Assembly: GCA_001799895.1 (NCBI GenBank)
Contig: MGUI01000004.1
Location: forward strand, 84,961-148,960
From: Elusimicrobia bacterium GWD2_63_28
GTDB lineage: Bacteria > Elusimicrobiota > Elusimicrobia > Elusimicrobiales > UBA9959
Direction of reading: 5' to 3'
Length of the DNA stretch: 64,000 nucleotides
The translations under genes and the position numbers were made by a program. The notes under the pieces were generated by a model. The model saw nothing but the letters and a program-made list of their open reading frames with translations, made no database searches and had not been told where the DNA came from. This document shows positions 22,555 through 30,738 of this stretch, piece after piece (positions within the stretch are counted from its first letter, which is position 1; every line of letters begins with the position of its first letter).

Positions 22555-23781
22555 TCAGAGCTTCACTATCTTCTTATACTCCGCCTGCAGGCCGAAGTAT
22601 TGGGCGAAGACATTGCCGATGTCGAGCAGGCCGGGCAGCGCTTTGGTCTTCAGGCCGCCCAGCTTCTTGTCCCCGCCCTTTACGGCGGCTATGAACGGCA
22701 GCGGCTCGTTGTTGTGGTAGCCGTAATCCTCGCGGTGCAGCATGCCGTGGTCCGCCGTGATGCCCAGCAAATCGCCGGGGGCCAGGTTGCGCTCTATCAG
22801 CGGCAGGCAGCGGTCTATCTCCTCCAGCGACTTCAGCGCGCCCTCCACCTCGCGGGTATGGCCGTAAACGCTGTCGGTGTCGACGAGGTTGGTGAAGATG
22901 AAGGTGCCCTTCGGGCGGTAAACGGTATGCGCCGCCTGCAGCGCGTTGATGGTGCCCTGTATGGAGAAGGGGTTGGTGTCCTTCTTCTTCGGGTGCACGA
23001 AGCGCAGGCCGAGCGAGGGGTCTATGAAGATCTCCTTGTTCAGCTTCACCTTGGCGTGGTAGGCGGTGTTCACCAGGTCGCTGGTCTTGCCCACGGCCAC
23101 GGTCCAGACGGCCTTGGCGTGCAGGATATCGACGAGCGTGTCCTGGCCTATCGGCAGCACGGCGTCGTGGCGGTTGGAGGTGCGGATGATCTCCCCGGCG
23201 GAATTCTTTATGTAGGAGCGGGCGATGGCGCGGGTTATCGGGATGCCCATCTCCATGGCCAGCGTGAAGGCGGTGTCGGCGATCTTGTGCTGCTCGGGGA
23301 CGGAGATCACGGCCTCGTTCATGGCCAGCTGTATCAGCGGGTCGCACTTGCTGGCGTAAGCTATGGGCTTGCCCGTGCGCTCGTGCTCGGCGGCGTTAAG
23401 TTCTATAGCCTCCATGCCGCCGGCCATCTTGTTGAAGAAGGTCTTGCGGCCAATGCGCTTCTCCAGGCGGGAAAGGTAGTCTTTGCTGAAGCCGTCGTCG
23501 AACAGGTCGTAGGTGCGGCGGTCCACCACGCCCATCATCTCGCGGTGCCCCACCAGGCTGTCGGCGGTGGCGGACACCTGGCTGACGCGGGCGGCGTAGG
23601 CCTTGCCGGCCGACTTGCCGAGGCGGTCCCGGTATTCCGGCAGCACTATGTCGCCCAGGCCGAGGCGACTAAGATTGGGCAGCTTCACCTTGCCGGGGTA
23701 TTTTGAAAGCAGGTATTCCAGCGTGGAAAGCCCCACGGCGTCTATCACCAGCAGCAGAGCGGTCTTTTGTTTGTGTTTCAT
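22555..23781 (-). CDS. deoB: Phosphopentomutase-like enzyme
   Basis: 408 residues, near the DeoB length. Alkaline-phosphatase superfamily metal ligands are in VIDAVGLSTLEYLL (N-terminal Asp), the nucleophile region SATADSLVGHREMMGVV, TNLVDTDSVYGHTREVEGAL, and ITADHGMLH. DeoB interconverts ribose or deoxyribose 1- and 5-phosphate in nucleoside salvage, in line with the NupC transporter gene at 37.7 kb. The ATG at 23781 has AGGAG 6 nt upstream. It follows the methyltransferase-like gene by 20 nt on the same strand and may be cotranscribed. Confidence 0.82.
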   Translation of the reverse strand: MKHKQKTALLLVIDAVGLSTLEYLLSKYPGKVKLPNLSRLGLGDIVLPEYRDRLGKSAGKAYAARVSQVSATADSLVGHREMMGVVDRRTYDLFDDGFSKDYLSRLEKRIGRKTFFNKMAGGMEAIELNAAEHERTGKPIAYASKCDPLIQLAMNEAVISVPEQHKIADTAFTLAMEMGIPITRAIARSYIKNSAGEIIRTSNRHDAVLPIGQDTLVDILHAKAVWTVAVGKTSDLVNTAYHAKVKLNKEIFIDPSLGLRFVHPKKKDTNPFSIQGTINALQAAHTVYRPKGTFIFTNLVDTDSVYGHTREVEGALKSLEEIDRCLPLIERNLAPGDLLGITADHGMLHREDYGYHNNEPLPFIAAVKGGDKKLGGLKTKALPGLLDIGNVFAQYFGLQAEYKKIVKL

Positions 23782-23801
23782 ATTTATCTCCTGTCGAAAT
23801 T

Positions 23802-24473
23802 TTACCAAAAACCCGGCAGCAGCCGGTACGTCACGCGCCCGGCGTATTCTTTATAGCCGGGCAGGGCGCGCAGCAGCAGCCGGTCCTCCAGCGCGGCGCG
23901 CGCGGCCAGGCCGCCCGCCAGCAGCCCCGCCGGCAGGAAGGCGCTCGGCGAGCCCAGGGCCGCAGGGGTGCAGACCAGGACCACGATACCCGCCAGGTAG
24001 ATGGGGTGGCGCACCGCGCGATACGGTCCTCTGTCCACCGCGGTCTGGCCCGGTTGTATGGCCGACACGCCGATAGCGAAGGGGTTGGAGAGCAGGGCCC
24101 AGGTAAACAGCGCGCCTGCGGCGCAGATAGGCAGGAAAGCCGCCGCGGCGAGCGCCGTAAAACCTGACGCCGGGCCTTCCATGCCGCAGATGAGCAGGGT
24201 AGTGGCCAGCAGGGCCGCGCCGAAGAAGACGAAGAACTTGTCCCAGGGCTCGGAGGCGGCCGGGGCCCCGGTCTCGCGCAGGCGCAGCAGTTCGGGCGAG
24301 CGGCTGCCCAGCAGCGTGATGTTCAGCCCGGACCAGGCGGCGTAGAGCAGCAAATACACCCAGCCGGCCGGCCAGCGCAGGTCCTGCGCCGGCAGGAAAA
24401 GCAGCAGGGCCAGGAGACAGACCCTGAAGCCGGCGCTGAAAATGACGGAGAGGTAAGGCGTTCCAGTTGCCAC
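23802..24473 (-). CDS. Isoprenylcysteine methyltransferase-like membrane protein
   Basis: 223 residues with about five hydrophobic segments. The C-terminal part matches the ICMT/PEMT superfamily: RGPYRAVRHPIYLAGIVV, where the HPIY binds S-adenosylmethionine, and ALPGYKEYAGRV near the end. Substrates of bacterial members are mostly unknown. The start is a GTG at 24473, chosen because a perfect TATAAT ends 6 nt before it and no ATG fits better, so it is probably leaderless. It is divergent from the big peptidase with 26 bp between starts. Confidence 0.8.
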   Translation of the reverse strand: MATGTPYLSVIFSAGFRVCLLALLLFLPAQDLRWPAGWVYLLLYAAWSGLNITLLGSRSPELLRLRETGAPAASEPWDKFFVFFGAALLATTLLICGMEGPASGFTALAAAAFLPICAAGALFTWALLSNPFAIGVSAIQPGQTAVDRGPYRAVRHPIYLAGIVVLVCTPAALGSPSAFLPAGLLAGGLAARAALEDRLLLRALPGYKEYAGRVTYRLLPGFW

Positions 24474-24499
24474 GGGAAAATTATAGTATATCCTCGTAT
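24474..24499. promoter_or_regulatory. Overlapping divergent promoters, methyltransferase and M1-M28 peptidase
   Basis: On the minus strand TATAAT (24485-24480) ends 6 nt before the GTG at 24473. On the plus strand TATAGT (24482-24487) or TAGTAT (24484-24489) ends 10-12 nt before the ATG at 24500. No ribosome binding site is seen for either gene. Confidence 0.5.
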
Positions 24500-27400
24500 A
24501 TGAATATCCTTTTCCCTCTTTTCCTCGCTTTTTCCCCCGCCCCCGCCCTGGCCGCCCCGCAGACAGTAGGCCACGAACTCAAAGCTGAAATAGACCCGGC
24601 CTCCGGAGGGCTGAAGGTCACCGACCGCATAACCCTGCCGGCGCCCGCCGCCGAGTTCTACTTCACCCTGCACAAAGGCCTGAACCCTTCGTCCAAAGAA
24701 GCCCTGGTGGAGGAATTGCCGGCCGAGGCCGCCGCCCGCCACGGCATCAATTCTTCCACGGCGGGGTTTTACACCGCCTACCGCGCCGCTCTCAAAAAAC
24801 CGGCCAGGGCATTCACGCTGCGGTACGGCGGCGTGATAGCCCACCAGACCGGCGAACAGGCGCAGGACTACGCGCGCAGCTTCTCCGAAACGCCAGGCCT
24901 GATCTCGCCCGACGGCTGCTACCTATCCGGCTCTTCCGGCTGGTATCCCTATTTCAAAGATTCGCTCGTCACCTTCCGCCTGGAAACCGTGCTGCCTGCC
25001 CCTTACGACAGCGTAGCCGGCGGCGCCCGCCTGTCCCGCAAGCCCGGGGGCGCCAAGAACATAACCGTCTGGGAAGCCAGAAATCCGCAGGACGACATAA
25101 CGGTGACCTGCGGCAAATACACCGAGTACTCCCGCAAGGACGGCGCGCTGGAATACCAGGCCTTCCTGCGCTCGCCGGACCCCGAGCTGGCAGCCCGCTA
25201 CCTGGAAGCCACCGAAAAATACATCAAGCTCTACTCCGGCCTGGTCGGGCCGTATCCCTACGGCAAGTTCGCCCTCGTCGAGAATTTCTGGGACACCGGC
25301 TACGGCCTGCCCTCCTTCACCCTGCTCGGTTCCAAGGTGATACGCCTGCCCTTCATAATAAACTCCTCCTACCCGCACGAGATCCTGCACAACTGGTGGG
25401 GCAACGGCGTGTTCGTGGATTATGAAAAGGGCAACTGGTGCGAGGGGCTTACCGCCTACCTGGCCGACTACCTTATCGCCGAGAACCGCGGCAAGGGCCG
25501 CGATTACAGGATGAGCACCCTGCAGAAATACTCCGACTACGTTTCGGGCGGCGCGGACTTCCCGCTGACGGAGTTCCGCTCGCGCCATTCCTCCGCCTCC
25601 GAGGCCGTGGGCTACGGCAAGGCGCTGATGTTCTACCATATGCTGCGCAATTTGCTGGGCGACGAGAATTTCCGCAAAGGGCTACGGGCTTTCTACGCCG
25701 ACAACGGCTTCAAATACGCTTCCTTCCAGGACCTGCGGGCGGCTTTCGAAAAGATCACCGGCCCCGGCCGGCTGCAGGCCTTCTTCGAACAGTGGACGGC
25801 CCGCGCCGGCGCGCCGGCGCTGGCCATCAAGAACGCCAAGGTAACCTTGAGCCAGTTCGGCTACGACCTGGAATTCACGCTGACGCAGACGCAGGACGGA
25901 CCGGCCTACGCGCTGGAAGTGCCGGCGGCCGTCTGGCTGGAGGGAGCGCGGGAGCCCCGCCTGAAAACCCTCACCATGACGCGCAAAGAGGAGATCTATC
26001 ACTACACCGCCCCGCTCAGAGCGGTGCGGCTGGAGATTGACCCGGAGTTCGACCTCTTCAGGCGCCTGAGCCCGCTCGAAACCCCGCCCACCCTGTCCCG
26101 GCTGCTCGGCGCGGCCAGGCCGGCCATCATCGTGCCGGGCGGGCCCGCCGGCGAGCCGTGGCAGGCCCTCGCGGCCGCCTGGACCAAGGACAAGGCCAAT
26201 TTGCCCTCTGTCTCCGACGACGTGACAACGGCGGCGCCTCCGCGCGGGGCCTCGTACTGGGTCTTCGGCGACGAGAACCTGCTGGCCAGGGATTTCGAAG
26301 CCGACCTGGCCGCCTACGGCGCCGCTTTCGGCCTGGATACCGTTACGCTCGACAACCGCCGCTTTCCCCGCGAGGGGCACACCTTCGTCTTCGCCGCTTA
26401 TCACCCCAACGATCCGGCCCGCTCGGCCGCGCTGGTAATGTCCGCCAACACCGACAAGCTGCCCCTGCTGGCGGCCAAGCTGCCGCATTACGGCAAATAT
26501 TCCTGGCTGGTCTTCGACGCCAACATGACCTCGGTGGCGTCGGGGATCTGGAGCGCGTCAGCGTCCCCCCTGGCGGCCAACCTCGGGCCCGCGCCGGCGG
26601 CGCGCGCCTACCCTGTCCGCGCCCCGCTGGCCGAGCTGCCCTCGGTATTTTCTGAAAGCCGCATGCTGGCGGATGTCCGCGCCCTCGCCTCTGTTCCCGG
26701 CGGCCGCGCGCCCGGCTCGCAGGGCCACCGCGAGGCGGGAGAGTCGATCGCGAAAGCTTTCCGCGCCGCGGGCCTGAAGCCCTTCGGCGCCGGTTTCGGG
26801 GAGCCCGGGGACAAGGCGGGGCGGGGCAATATCGTCGGCTTAGTTGAAGGCCTGTCGAAGAAGGACGAATACGTGGTCCTCTGCGCCCATTACGACCACC
26901 TGCCGGCTGACGGCGGCAAGGTTTTCCCCGGCGCCGACGACAACGCCTCCGGGACGTCCCTGCTGCTGGAACTGGCGCGGCACTACGCCCAAAACCCCGG
27001 ACAGCGCTCTGTTATCTTCGCCGCCTTCGACGGGGAAGAACTGGGCCGCCAGGGTTCCAAGGCCTTCCTCTCCGGCCTGCCGGACGCCATAAAATTAAAA
27101 ACTAACGCCGCGCTCAATTTCGACACCGTCGGGCGGCTGGGAGCCGGGAAGATACTGGCCCTCGGCTCCGGCTCTTCGGACAAGTGGGTGCACATCCTGC
27201 GCGGGGCCGGCTTCGTTACGGGCTACGACTACGCCCCGGCCGGGAATCTGGACGCGAGCGATCAGCAGAGTTTTATCGATTACGGCATCCCAGCCGTACA
27301 GTTGTTCTCCGGCCCGCACGCCGACTACCATAAGCCTTCAGACACGCCGGACAAGATGGACGGCAGAGGCCTGGTAAAAATTGCCGAATTCGCGCGCGAA

Positions 27401-27754
27401 ATAACCGATTACCTGGCGGGAACTTCGGACTTCCTGACCCGGCCGGCGGGTAAGCCGGCCGTCGGTGCCGCGCCCCCCCCGACAGGCGGGCGCAAGGCCT
27501 CCACCGGCCTGGTCCCGGACTTTTCCTTCCAGGGAAAAGGCGTAAGGGCGCAGGAGCTGACGCCGGGCTCCCCGCTGGATAAAGCGGGGCTGAAGCCGGG
27601 AGACGTTATTATAAAGCTGGGCGGTGTTCCGGTGGAAGACCTGCGCGGCTATTCCGCGGAGCTGAAAAAATGGAGCCCCGGCCAGAAGATAAGCGTGACT
27701 TATCTTTCAGGCGGGGCCGAGGGCGCCGTCGAGATCGAGCTCGGAGCGCGCTAG
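24500..27754 (+). CDS. Secreted M1 peptidase - M28 peptidase - PDZ fusion
   Basis: 1084 residues. Signal peptide about 1-18. First module: M1 gluzincin with HEILHNWWG at about residue 293 and the third zinc ligand in NWCEGLTAYLADYL. Second module: M28 aminopeptidase from about 730, with CAHYDHLP, PGADDNASGTSLLLELA, AFDGEELG and GPHADYHKPSDT as metal ligands. Third: a PDZ domain at about 1010-1084 (LTPGSPLDKAGLKPGDVIIKL). M1 and M28 enzymes both trim N-terminal residues from peptides, so this joins two exopeptidases in one secreted chain. The ATG at 24500 begins the signal peptide. Its stop codon overlaps the convergent DUF2892 gene stop (CTAG). Confidence 0.88.
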   Translation: MNILFPLFLAFSPAPALAAPQTVGHELKAEIDPASGGLKVTDRITLPAPAAEFYFTLHKGLNPSSKEALVEELPAEAAARHGINSSTAGFYTAYRAALKKPARAFTLRYGGVIAHQTGEQAQDYARSFSETPGLISPDGCYLSGSSGWYPYFKDSLVTFRLETVLPAPYDSVAGGARLSRKPGGAKNITVWEARNPQDDITVTCGKYTEYSRKDGALEYQAFLRSPDPELAARYLEATEKYIKLYSGLVGPYPYGKFALVENFWDTGYGLPSFTLLGSKVIRLPFIINSSYPHEILHNWWGNGVFVDYEKGNWCEGLTAYLADYLIAENRGKGRDYRMSTLQKYSDYVSGGADFPLTEFRSRHSSASEAVGYGKALMFYHMLRNLLGDENFRKGLRAFYADNGFKYASFQDLRAAFEKITGPGRLQAFFEQWTARAGAPALAIKNAKVTLSQFGYDLEFTLTQTQDGPAYALEVPAAVWLEGAREPRLKTLTMTRKEEIYHYTAPLRAVRLEIDPEFDLFRRLSPLETPPTLSRLLGAARPAIIVPGGPAGEPWQALAAAWTKDKANLPSVSDDVTTAAPPRGASYWVFGDENLLARDFEADLAAYGAAFGLDTVTLDNRRFPREGHTFVFAAYHPNDPARSAALVMSANTDKLPLLAAKLPHYGKYSWLVFDANMTSVASGIWSASASPLAANLGPAPAARAYPVRAPLAELPSVFSESRMLADVRALASVPGGRAPGSQGHREAGESIAKAFRAAGLKPFGAGFGEPGDKAGRGNIVGLVEGLSKKDEYVVLCAHYDHLPADGGKVFPGADDNASGTSLLLELARHYAQNPGQRSVIFAAFDGEELGRQGSKAFLSGLPDAIKLKTNAALNFDTVGRLGAGKILALGSGSSDKWVHILRGAGFVTGYDYAPAGNLDASDQQSFIDYGIPAVQLFSGPHADYHKPSDTPDKMDGRGLVKIAEFAREITDYLAGTSDFLTRPAGKPAVGAAPPPTGGRKASTGLVPDFSFQGKGVRAQELTPGSPLDKAGLKPGDVIIKLGGVPVEDLRGYSAELKKWSPGQKISVTYLSGGAEGAVEIELGAR

Positions 27755-27957
27755 GGCTTGTCTACGCTGCAGGTGTTTATGCCGAACAGTTTATAGACGC
27801 CGCAGAAGCCGATGAGGCCCGTTACAAAGGCCATAAACCCGGCTATCCCCAGCACTATCGCGGCGGGGCCGCCGGAGGTATAGGCGGCGTAGCCCAGCGC
27901 CAGGCCGGCAATAATCCTGATGATCCTGTCCGCGCTTCCAACATTCTTGGTTATCAT
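27751..27957 (-). CDS. DUF2892 (YgaP-like) small inner-membrane protein
   Basis: 68 residues. It begins NVGSADRIIRIIAGLALGY, the typical DUF2892 opening, then has a second hydrophobic helix and a C-terminal GFCGVYKLFGINTC. The same domain forms the membrane part of rhodanese YgaP. The ATG at 27957 has GGAGG closely upstream. It follows the disulfide oxidoreductase gene by 20 nt, so a role near thiol or sulfur chemistry is possible. The stop codon overlaps that of the convergent peptidase gene. Confidence 0.82.
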   Translation of the reverse strand: MITKNVGSADRIIRIIAGLALGYAAYTSGGPAAIVLGIAGFMAFVTGLIGFCGVYKLFGINTCSVDKP

Positions 27958-27977
27958 ATTCCTTCCTCCCGCCTTTT

Positions 27978-28619
27978 TCAGGCTGCGGCTTCCAGCACTG
28001 CTTTGAGCATCGCGCTCTCGGGCTGGGCGCCGACTAGTTTTACCGTCTCGTTCACCACTATCTGCGGCACTCCGGACACTTCGTACTTGTTGGCCAGGTC
28101 CGGAAATTCGCTGGCCTCCACCATCTCGGCGGTGATCTGCGCCGAGGCCAGCGCGAACTTGTGCGCCAGCACCACGGCCGCGGGGCAATAGGGGCAGGTG
28201 GGCGTGACGAAGACCTTGATATTGACGGGCTTAGCGACGCCCGCCAGCCCGGCCAGGGTTTCGGGCTGCAGCTCCTGCGCCAGGACCGCGGAATTCTTCA
28301 GCGCCTCCAGCAGCGAGACGAACTCGTAGCCGGCGGGTATGCCGTAGAAGCGTATGCGGCCGCCGTTGATGCCCTCTATGACCGCCGCCGGGGTCAGGGC
28401 CACGCCGTACGCGGCCGCCTTCTCCGCGTCCGTTACCCTGTTGTAGACCTCAAGCTTAACCTTCTCCGAGAGCGAAACCAGCTCTTTGTAAAATTCCTCG
28501 GCCGGCCCGCAGGTCTGGCAAAGCAAATTCTCCTTGAAGAAGACTATCTTCACCTCGCCGGGCAGTTCCCCCAGCCGCTTGCGCACCTCGTCCGCAGTCT
28601 GCTGATCCATTAAAGCCAT
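27978..28619 (-). CDS. PDO-type protein disulfide oxidoreductase
   Basis: 213 residues with two tandem thioredoxin-like folds, each with its own active site: LLCQTCGP (Cys34 and Cys37) and TPTCPYCP (about residue 148). The cis-proline regions are VALTPAAVI and VSGVPQIVV. PDO/AhpF-N-like proteins exchange dithiols, often with a thioredoxin reductase. No signal peptide is seen, so it acts in the cytoplasm. The ATG at 28619 is 8 nt after AAAGGAG; a GTG three codons earlier would overlap that site. It leads the small DUF2892 gene. A 15-bp palindrome lies about 75 bp upstream. Confidence 0.85.
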   Translation of the reverse strand: MALMDQQTADEVRKRLGELPGEVKIVFFKENLLCQTCGPAEEFYKELVSLSEKVKLEVYNRVTDAEKAAAYGVALTPAAVIEGINGGRIRFYGIPAGYEFVSLLEALKNSAVLAQELQPETLAGLAGVAKPVNIKVFVTPTCPYCPAAVVLAHKFALASAQITAEMVEASEFPDLANKYEVSGVPQIVVNETVKLVGAQPESAMLKAVLEAAA

Positions 28620-28691
28620 AACGATCACTCCTTTCTACCCTTCTATAAATTAGATGCCCGCCCCTTCCCGAAAGTTTCATCATATATTATT

Positions 28692-28706
28692 GCAAAACGG
28701 TTTTGC
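28692..28706. promoter_or_regulatory. Palindromic site upstream of the disulfide oxidoreductase gene
   Basis: GCAAAACGGTTTTGC is a perfect inverted repeat (7-bp arms around one base). It lies between the terminator of the RluA-family gene and the PDO gene, next to an AT-rich stretch (28681-28691) that could be part of the promoter. An operator is inferred. Confidence 0.4.
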
Positions 28707-28752
28707 TAACCCTGCCCTGCGGTAGGGCGCCTGACAATTAACCTCACGCAAT

Positions 28753-28782
28753 AAAAAAGCACCCCTTAAGGGGTGCTTTTCT
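28753..28782 (-). terminator. Terminator of the MFS-RluA operon
   Basis: AAAAGCACCCC (28755-28765) pairs with GGGGTGCTTTT (28770-28780); on the minus strand T residues follow. The stem is perfect. Confidence 0.88.
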
Positions 28783-28802
28783 ATACTCAGCAGGTTAGTT
28801 GT

Positions 28803-29456
28803 CTATAGGACCTTCAGGACGCCCATGAAGTCGGCGGGCGGGTCGGCTTCGAAGGAGACGGGCTTGCAGGTGGCCATGTCGTTGAAGCGCAGTTTCCACG
28901 CGTGCAGCATCAGGCGCGGGTACTTGGCCTGTTTGGCCGCGTCACCGTACATCCGGTCGCCTATCACCGGATTGCCGATAGAATAAAGGTGGGCCCGGAT
29001 CTGGTGCCGCCGCCCCGTCACGATGGTAACGTCGAGAATGGTCGCGTGCTGATGCCGCTCCAGCACCTCGTAGCGCGTGATCGAAGCCTTCCCGTCGAAA
29101 GCCACCGACACCCGGCCCGAGCCCCGCTGCTTCAGCGGCTTGTCTATCTCTCCGCGCTTCTCCGCCACCCGCCCCTCGGCCGCCACCAGGTAATGCTTCT
29201 CCACCGCGCGCGTCTCGAAAAGACCCGAATAATAACGGTGCGCCTTCTCAGTGCGCGCGAAGAGGATCAGCCCGCTCGCGTCCCGGTCCAGGCGGTGGAC
29301 CACGAAAACCTTGCCGAAGCGCTGGTGCAGCAGCCCCACCAAATGCTTCTCCTTGGCCAGCGTGCCGCGGGCCGGCATGGTAAGCAGCCCCGACGGCTTG
29401 TTCACGACCAGCAGGTCGGGCCCTTCTTTCACTATCTCTATGTCTTCTGGTTTCAT
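28803..29456 (-). CDS. RluA-family pseudouridine synthase
   Basis: 217 residues. The catalytic aspartate lies in VVHRLDRDASGLILFA; LLVVNKPSGLLTMP and TGRRHQIRAHL are the other family blocks. It should isomerise uridine to pseudouridine in rRNA or tRNA. There is no S4 domain, as in the short RluA or TruC-like members, so the target cannot be named. The ATG overlaps the stop of the upstream MFS gene by 4 nt (ATGA). Confidence 0.88.
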   Translation of the reverse strand: MKPEDIEIVKEGPDLLVVNKPSGLLTMPARGTLAKEKHLVGLLHQRFGKVFVVHRLDRDASGLILFARTEKAHRYYSGLFETRAVEKHYLVAAEGRVAEKRGEIDKPLKQRGSGRVSVAFDGKASITRYEVLERHQHATILDVTIVTGRRHQIRAHLYSIGNPVIGDRMYGDAAKQAKYPRLMLHAWKLRFNDMATCKPVSFEADPPADFMGVLKVL

Positions 29457-30661
29457 ACGGCGTGGAAGTCCTTTTTATAAGCTTCGCCGGCGGCTATCGA
29501 AATGAAACCGCCCAGCAGCAGGTAGAGCATGGCCAGGACCAGCGCGAAAGGCAGCCCGGCGGAATCCGACACCACCCCCAGCAGGAACGGCGAGATGGCG
29601 TCGCCCAGCGCGTGGATGATGAAGATATCCAGCGCGAAAGCCATGGAGCGCATGGTCACCGGCACCGTCTCCACGATGGCCGCGTGGTAAGGCCCCGAAT
29701 AGGCGAAGATGAAGAACTCCGCCAGGAAGATCATCGCCAGGCAGGTGTTCAGGTCATTGGTGAAAATGGCCGAGACCCCGAACGGGATGCTGAGGAAGAA
29801 ACTCATGTAGCCCACTATAAAATACGAGCGTTTGGTCCGCTTGTGCAGCCAGTCGGCCGCCCAGCCGCCGGCGAAATTGCCCAGCAGGCCGGCCGCCACC
29901 GTCACCGCGCCGAACAGGAAGCCGGCCTTGCCCACCGAGACGCCGAAGGAGCGCACGAAATACGACGGCATCCACGCCGCCATCCCGCCAACCGAGAAAG
30001 TGCCTATGGACTGCGCCAGGCAGACCAGCAGGAAGGTGCGGTTCTTGAAGAGCGCCGCGTAGCCCCTGAACGAAATGTGCTCCGAGCGCTGCTTCTTTTC
30101 CGGCGTCTCCTGCAGGAAGAGCGCGATCACGCCCAGCAGCATGCCCGGCACGGCCACTATAAAGAAAGCGTTGCGCCAGCCGAACTGCTGGCCCAGGAAG
30201 CCGCCCAGCAGGTAGCCCACCGCGCTGCCGGCCGGGATGGCCAGCGCGTAGAGCGCCATGATCCTGGCCCGCTTCTCCACTGGGAACCACTCCGCCAGGA
30301 AGGACGGGCAGACCGTGCCGTAGCCGGCCTCGCCCACGCCCACGGCCGAGCGCGTGGCGATGAGCTGGCCGTAGTTCTTCACCAGGCCGCTGAAAAGGGT
30401 GGAGACGCTCCAGAAGATGGCGCTGACGCCGATGATCAGCGGCCGCCGCACCCTGTCGCCGAAATAGCCCACGAAGGGCGCGAAGCACATGTAGACGATC
30501 ATGAAAGACGAGGCCAGGAAGCCCAGCTGGGCGTCGCTCAGGCGCAGGTCCGCCTTTATCAGCGGGAAGACCGCGTAAAGCACCTGCCTGTCTATATAAT
30601 TGAAAAGGCTCAGGCCGAAAACCAGGAGCAGCACACCTCGGGCGTATTTGGCGTCTTTCAT
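29453..30661 (-). CDS. Major facilitator superfamily transporter (Spinster-like)
   Basis: 402 residues with about twelve hydrophobic helices. LSLFNYIDRQVLYAVFPLIK at the N-terminus and GYFGDRVRRPLIIG between helices 2 and 3 are typical of the MFS group near Spinster and hexuronate transporters. The substrate is unknown. The ATG at 30661 is preferred because the Asp/Lys-rich start then matches the family; an in-frame ATG seven codons upstream is also open. No Shine-Dalgarno sequence is visible and TATCAT ends 11 nt upstream. It is coupled to the downstream RluA-family gene. Confidence 0.88.
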   Translation of the reverse strand: MKDAKYARGVLLLVFGLSLFNYIDRQVLYAVFPLIKADLRLSDAQLGFLASSFMIVYMCFAPFVGYFGDRVRRPLIIGVSAIFWSVSTLFSGLVKNYGQLIATRSAVGVGEAGYGTVCPSFLAEWFPVEKRARIMALYALAIPAGSAVGYLLGGFLGQQFGWRNAFFIVAVPGMLLGVIALFLQETPEKKQRSEHISFRGYAALFKNRTFLLVCLAQSIGTFSVGGMAAWMPSYFVRSFGVSVGKAGFLFGAVTVAAGLLGNFAGGWAADWLHKRTKRSYFIVGYMSFFLSIPFGVSAIFTNDLNTCLAMIFLAEFFIFAYSGPYHAAIVETVPVTMRSMAFALDIFIIHALGDAISPFLLGVVSDSAGLPFALVLAMLYLLLGGFISIAAGEAYKKDFHAV

Positions 30662-30738
30662 CGGAGTTATAAATGATAGCAAAATGGTAATATATAAATG
30701 TCAGCAAACGCCGGCCACGGCCCATTTCCGGAGGACAA

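Noticed and set aside
23782-23808. TGGTAAAAT before the phosphopentomutase gene as another leaderless promoter
   Set aside because: The TGGTAA is the last codon and stop of the upstream gene, and the start has a proper AGGAG, so the likeness may be chance.
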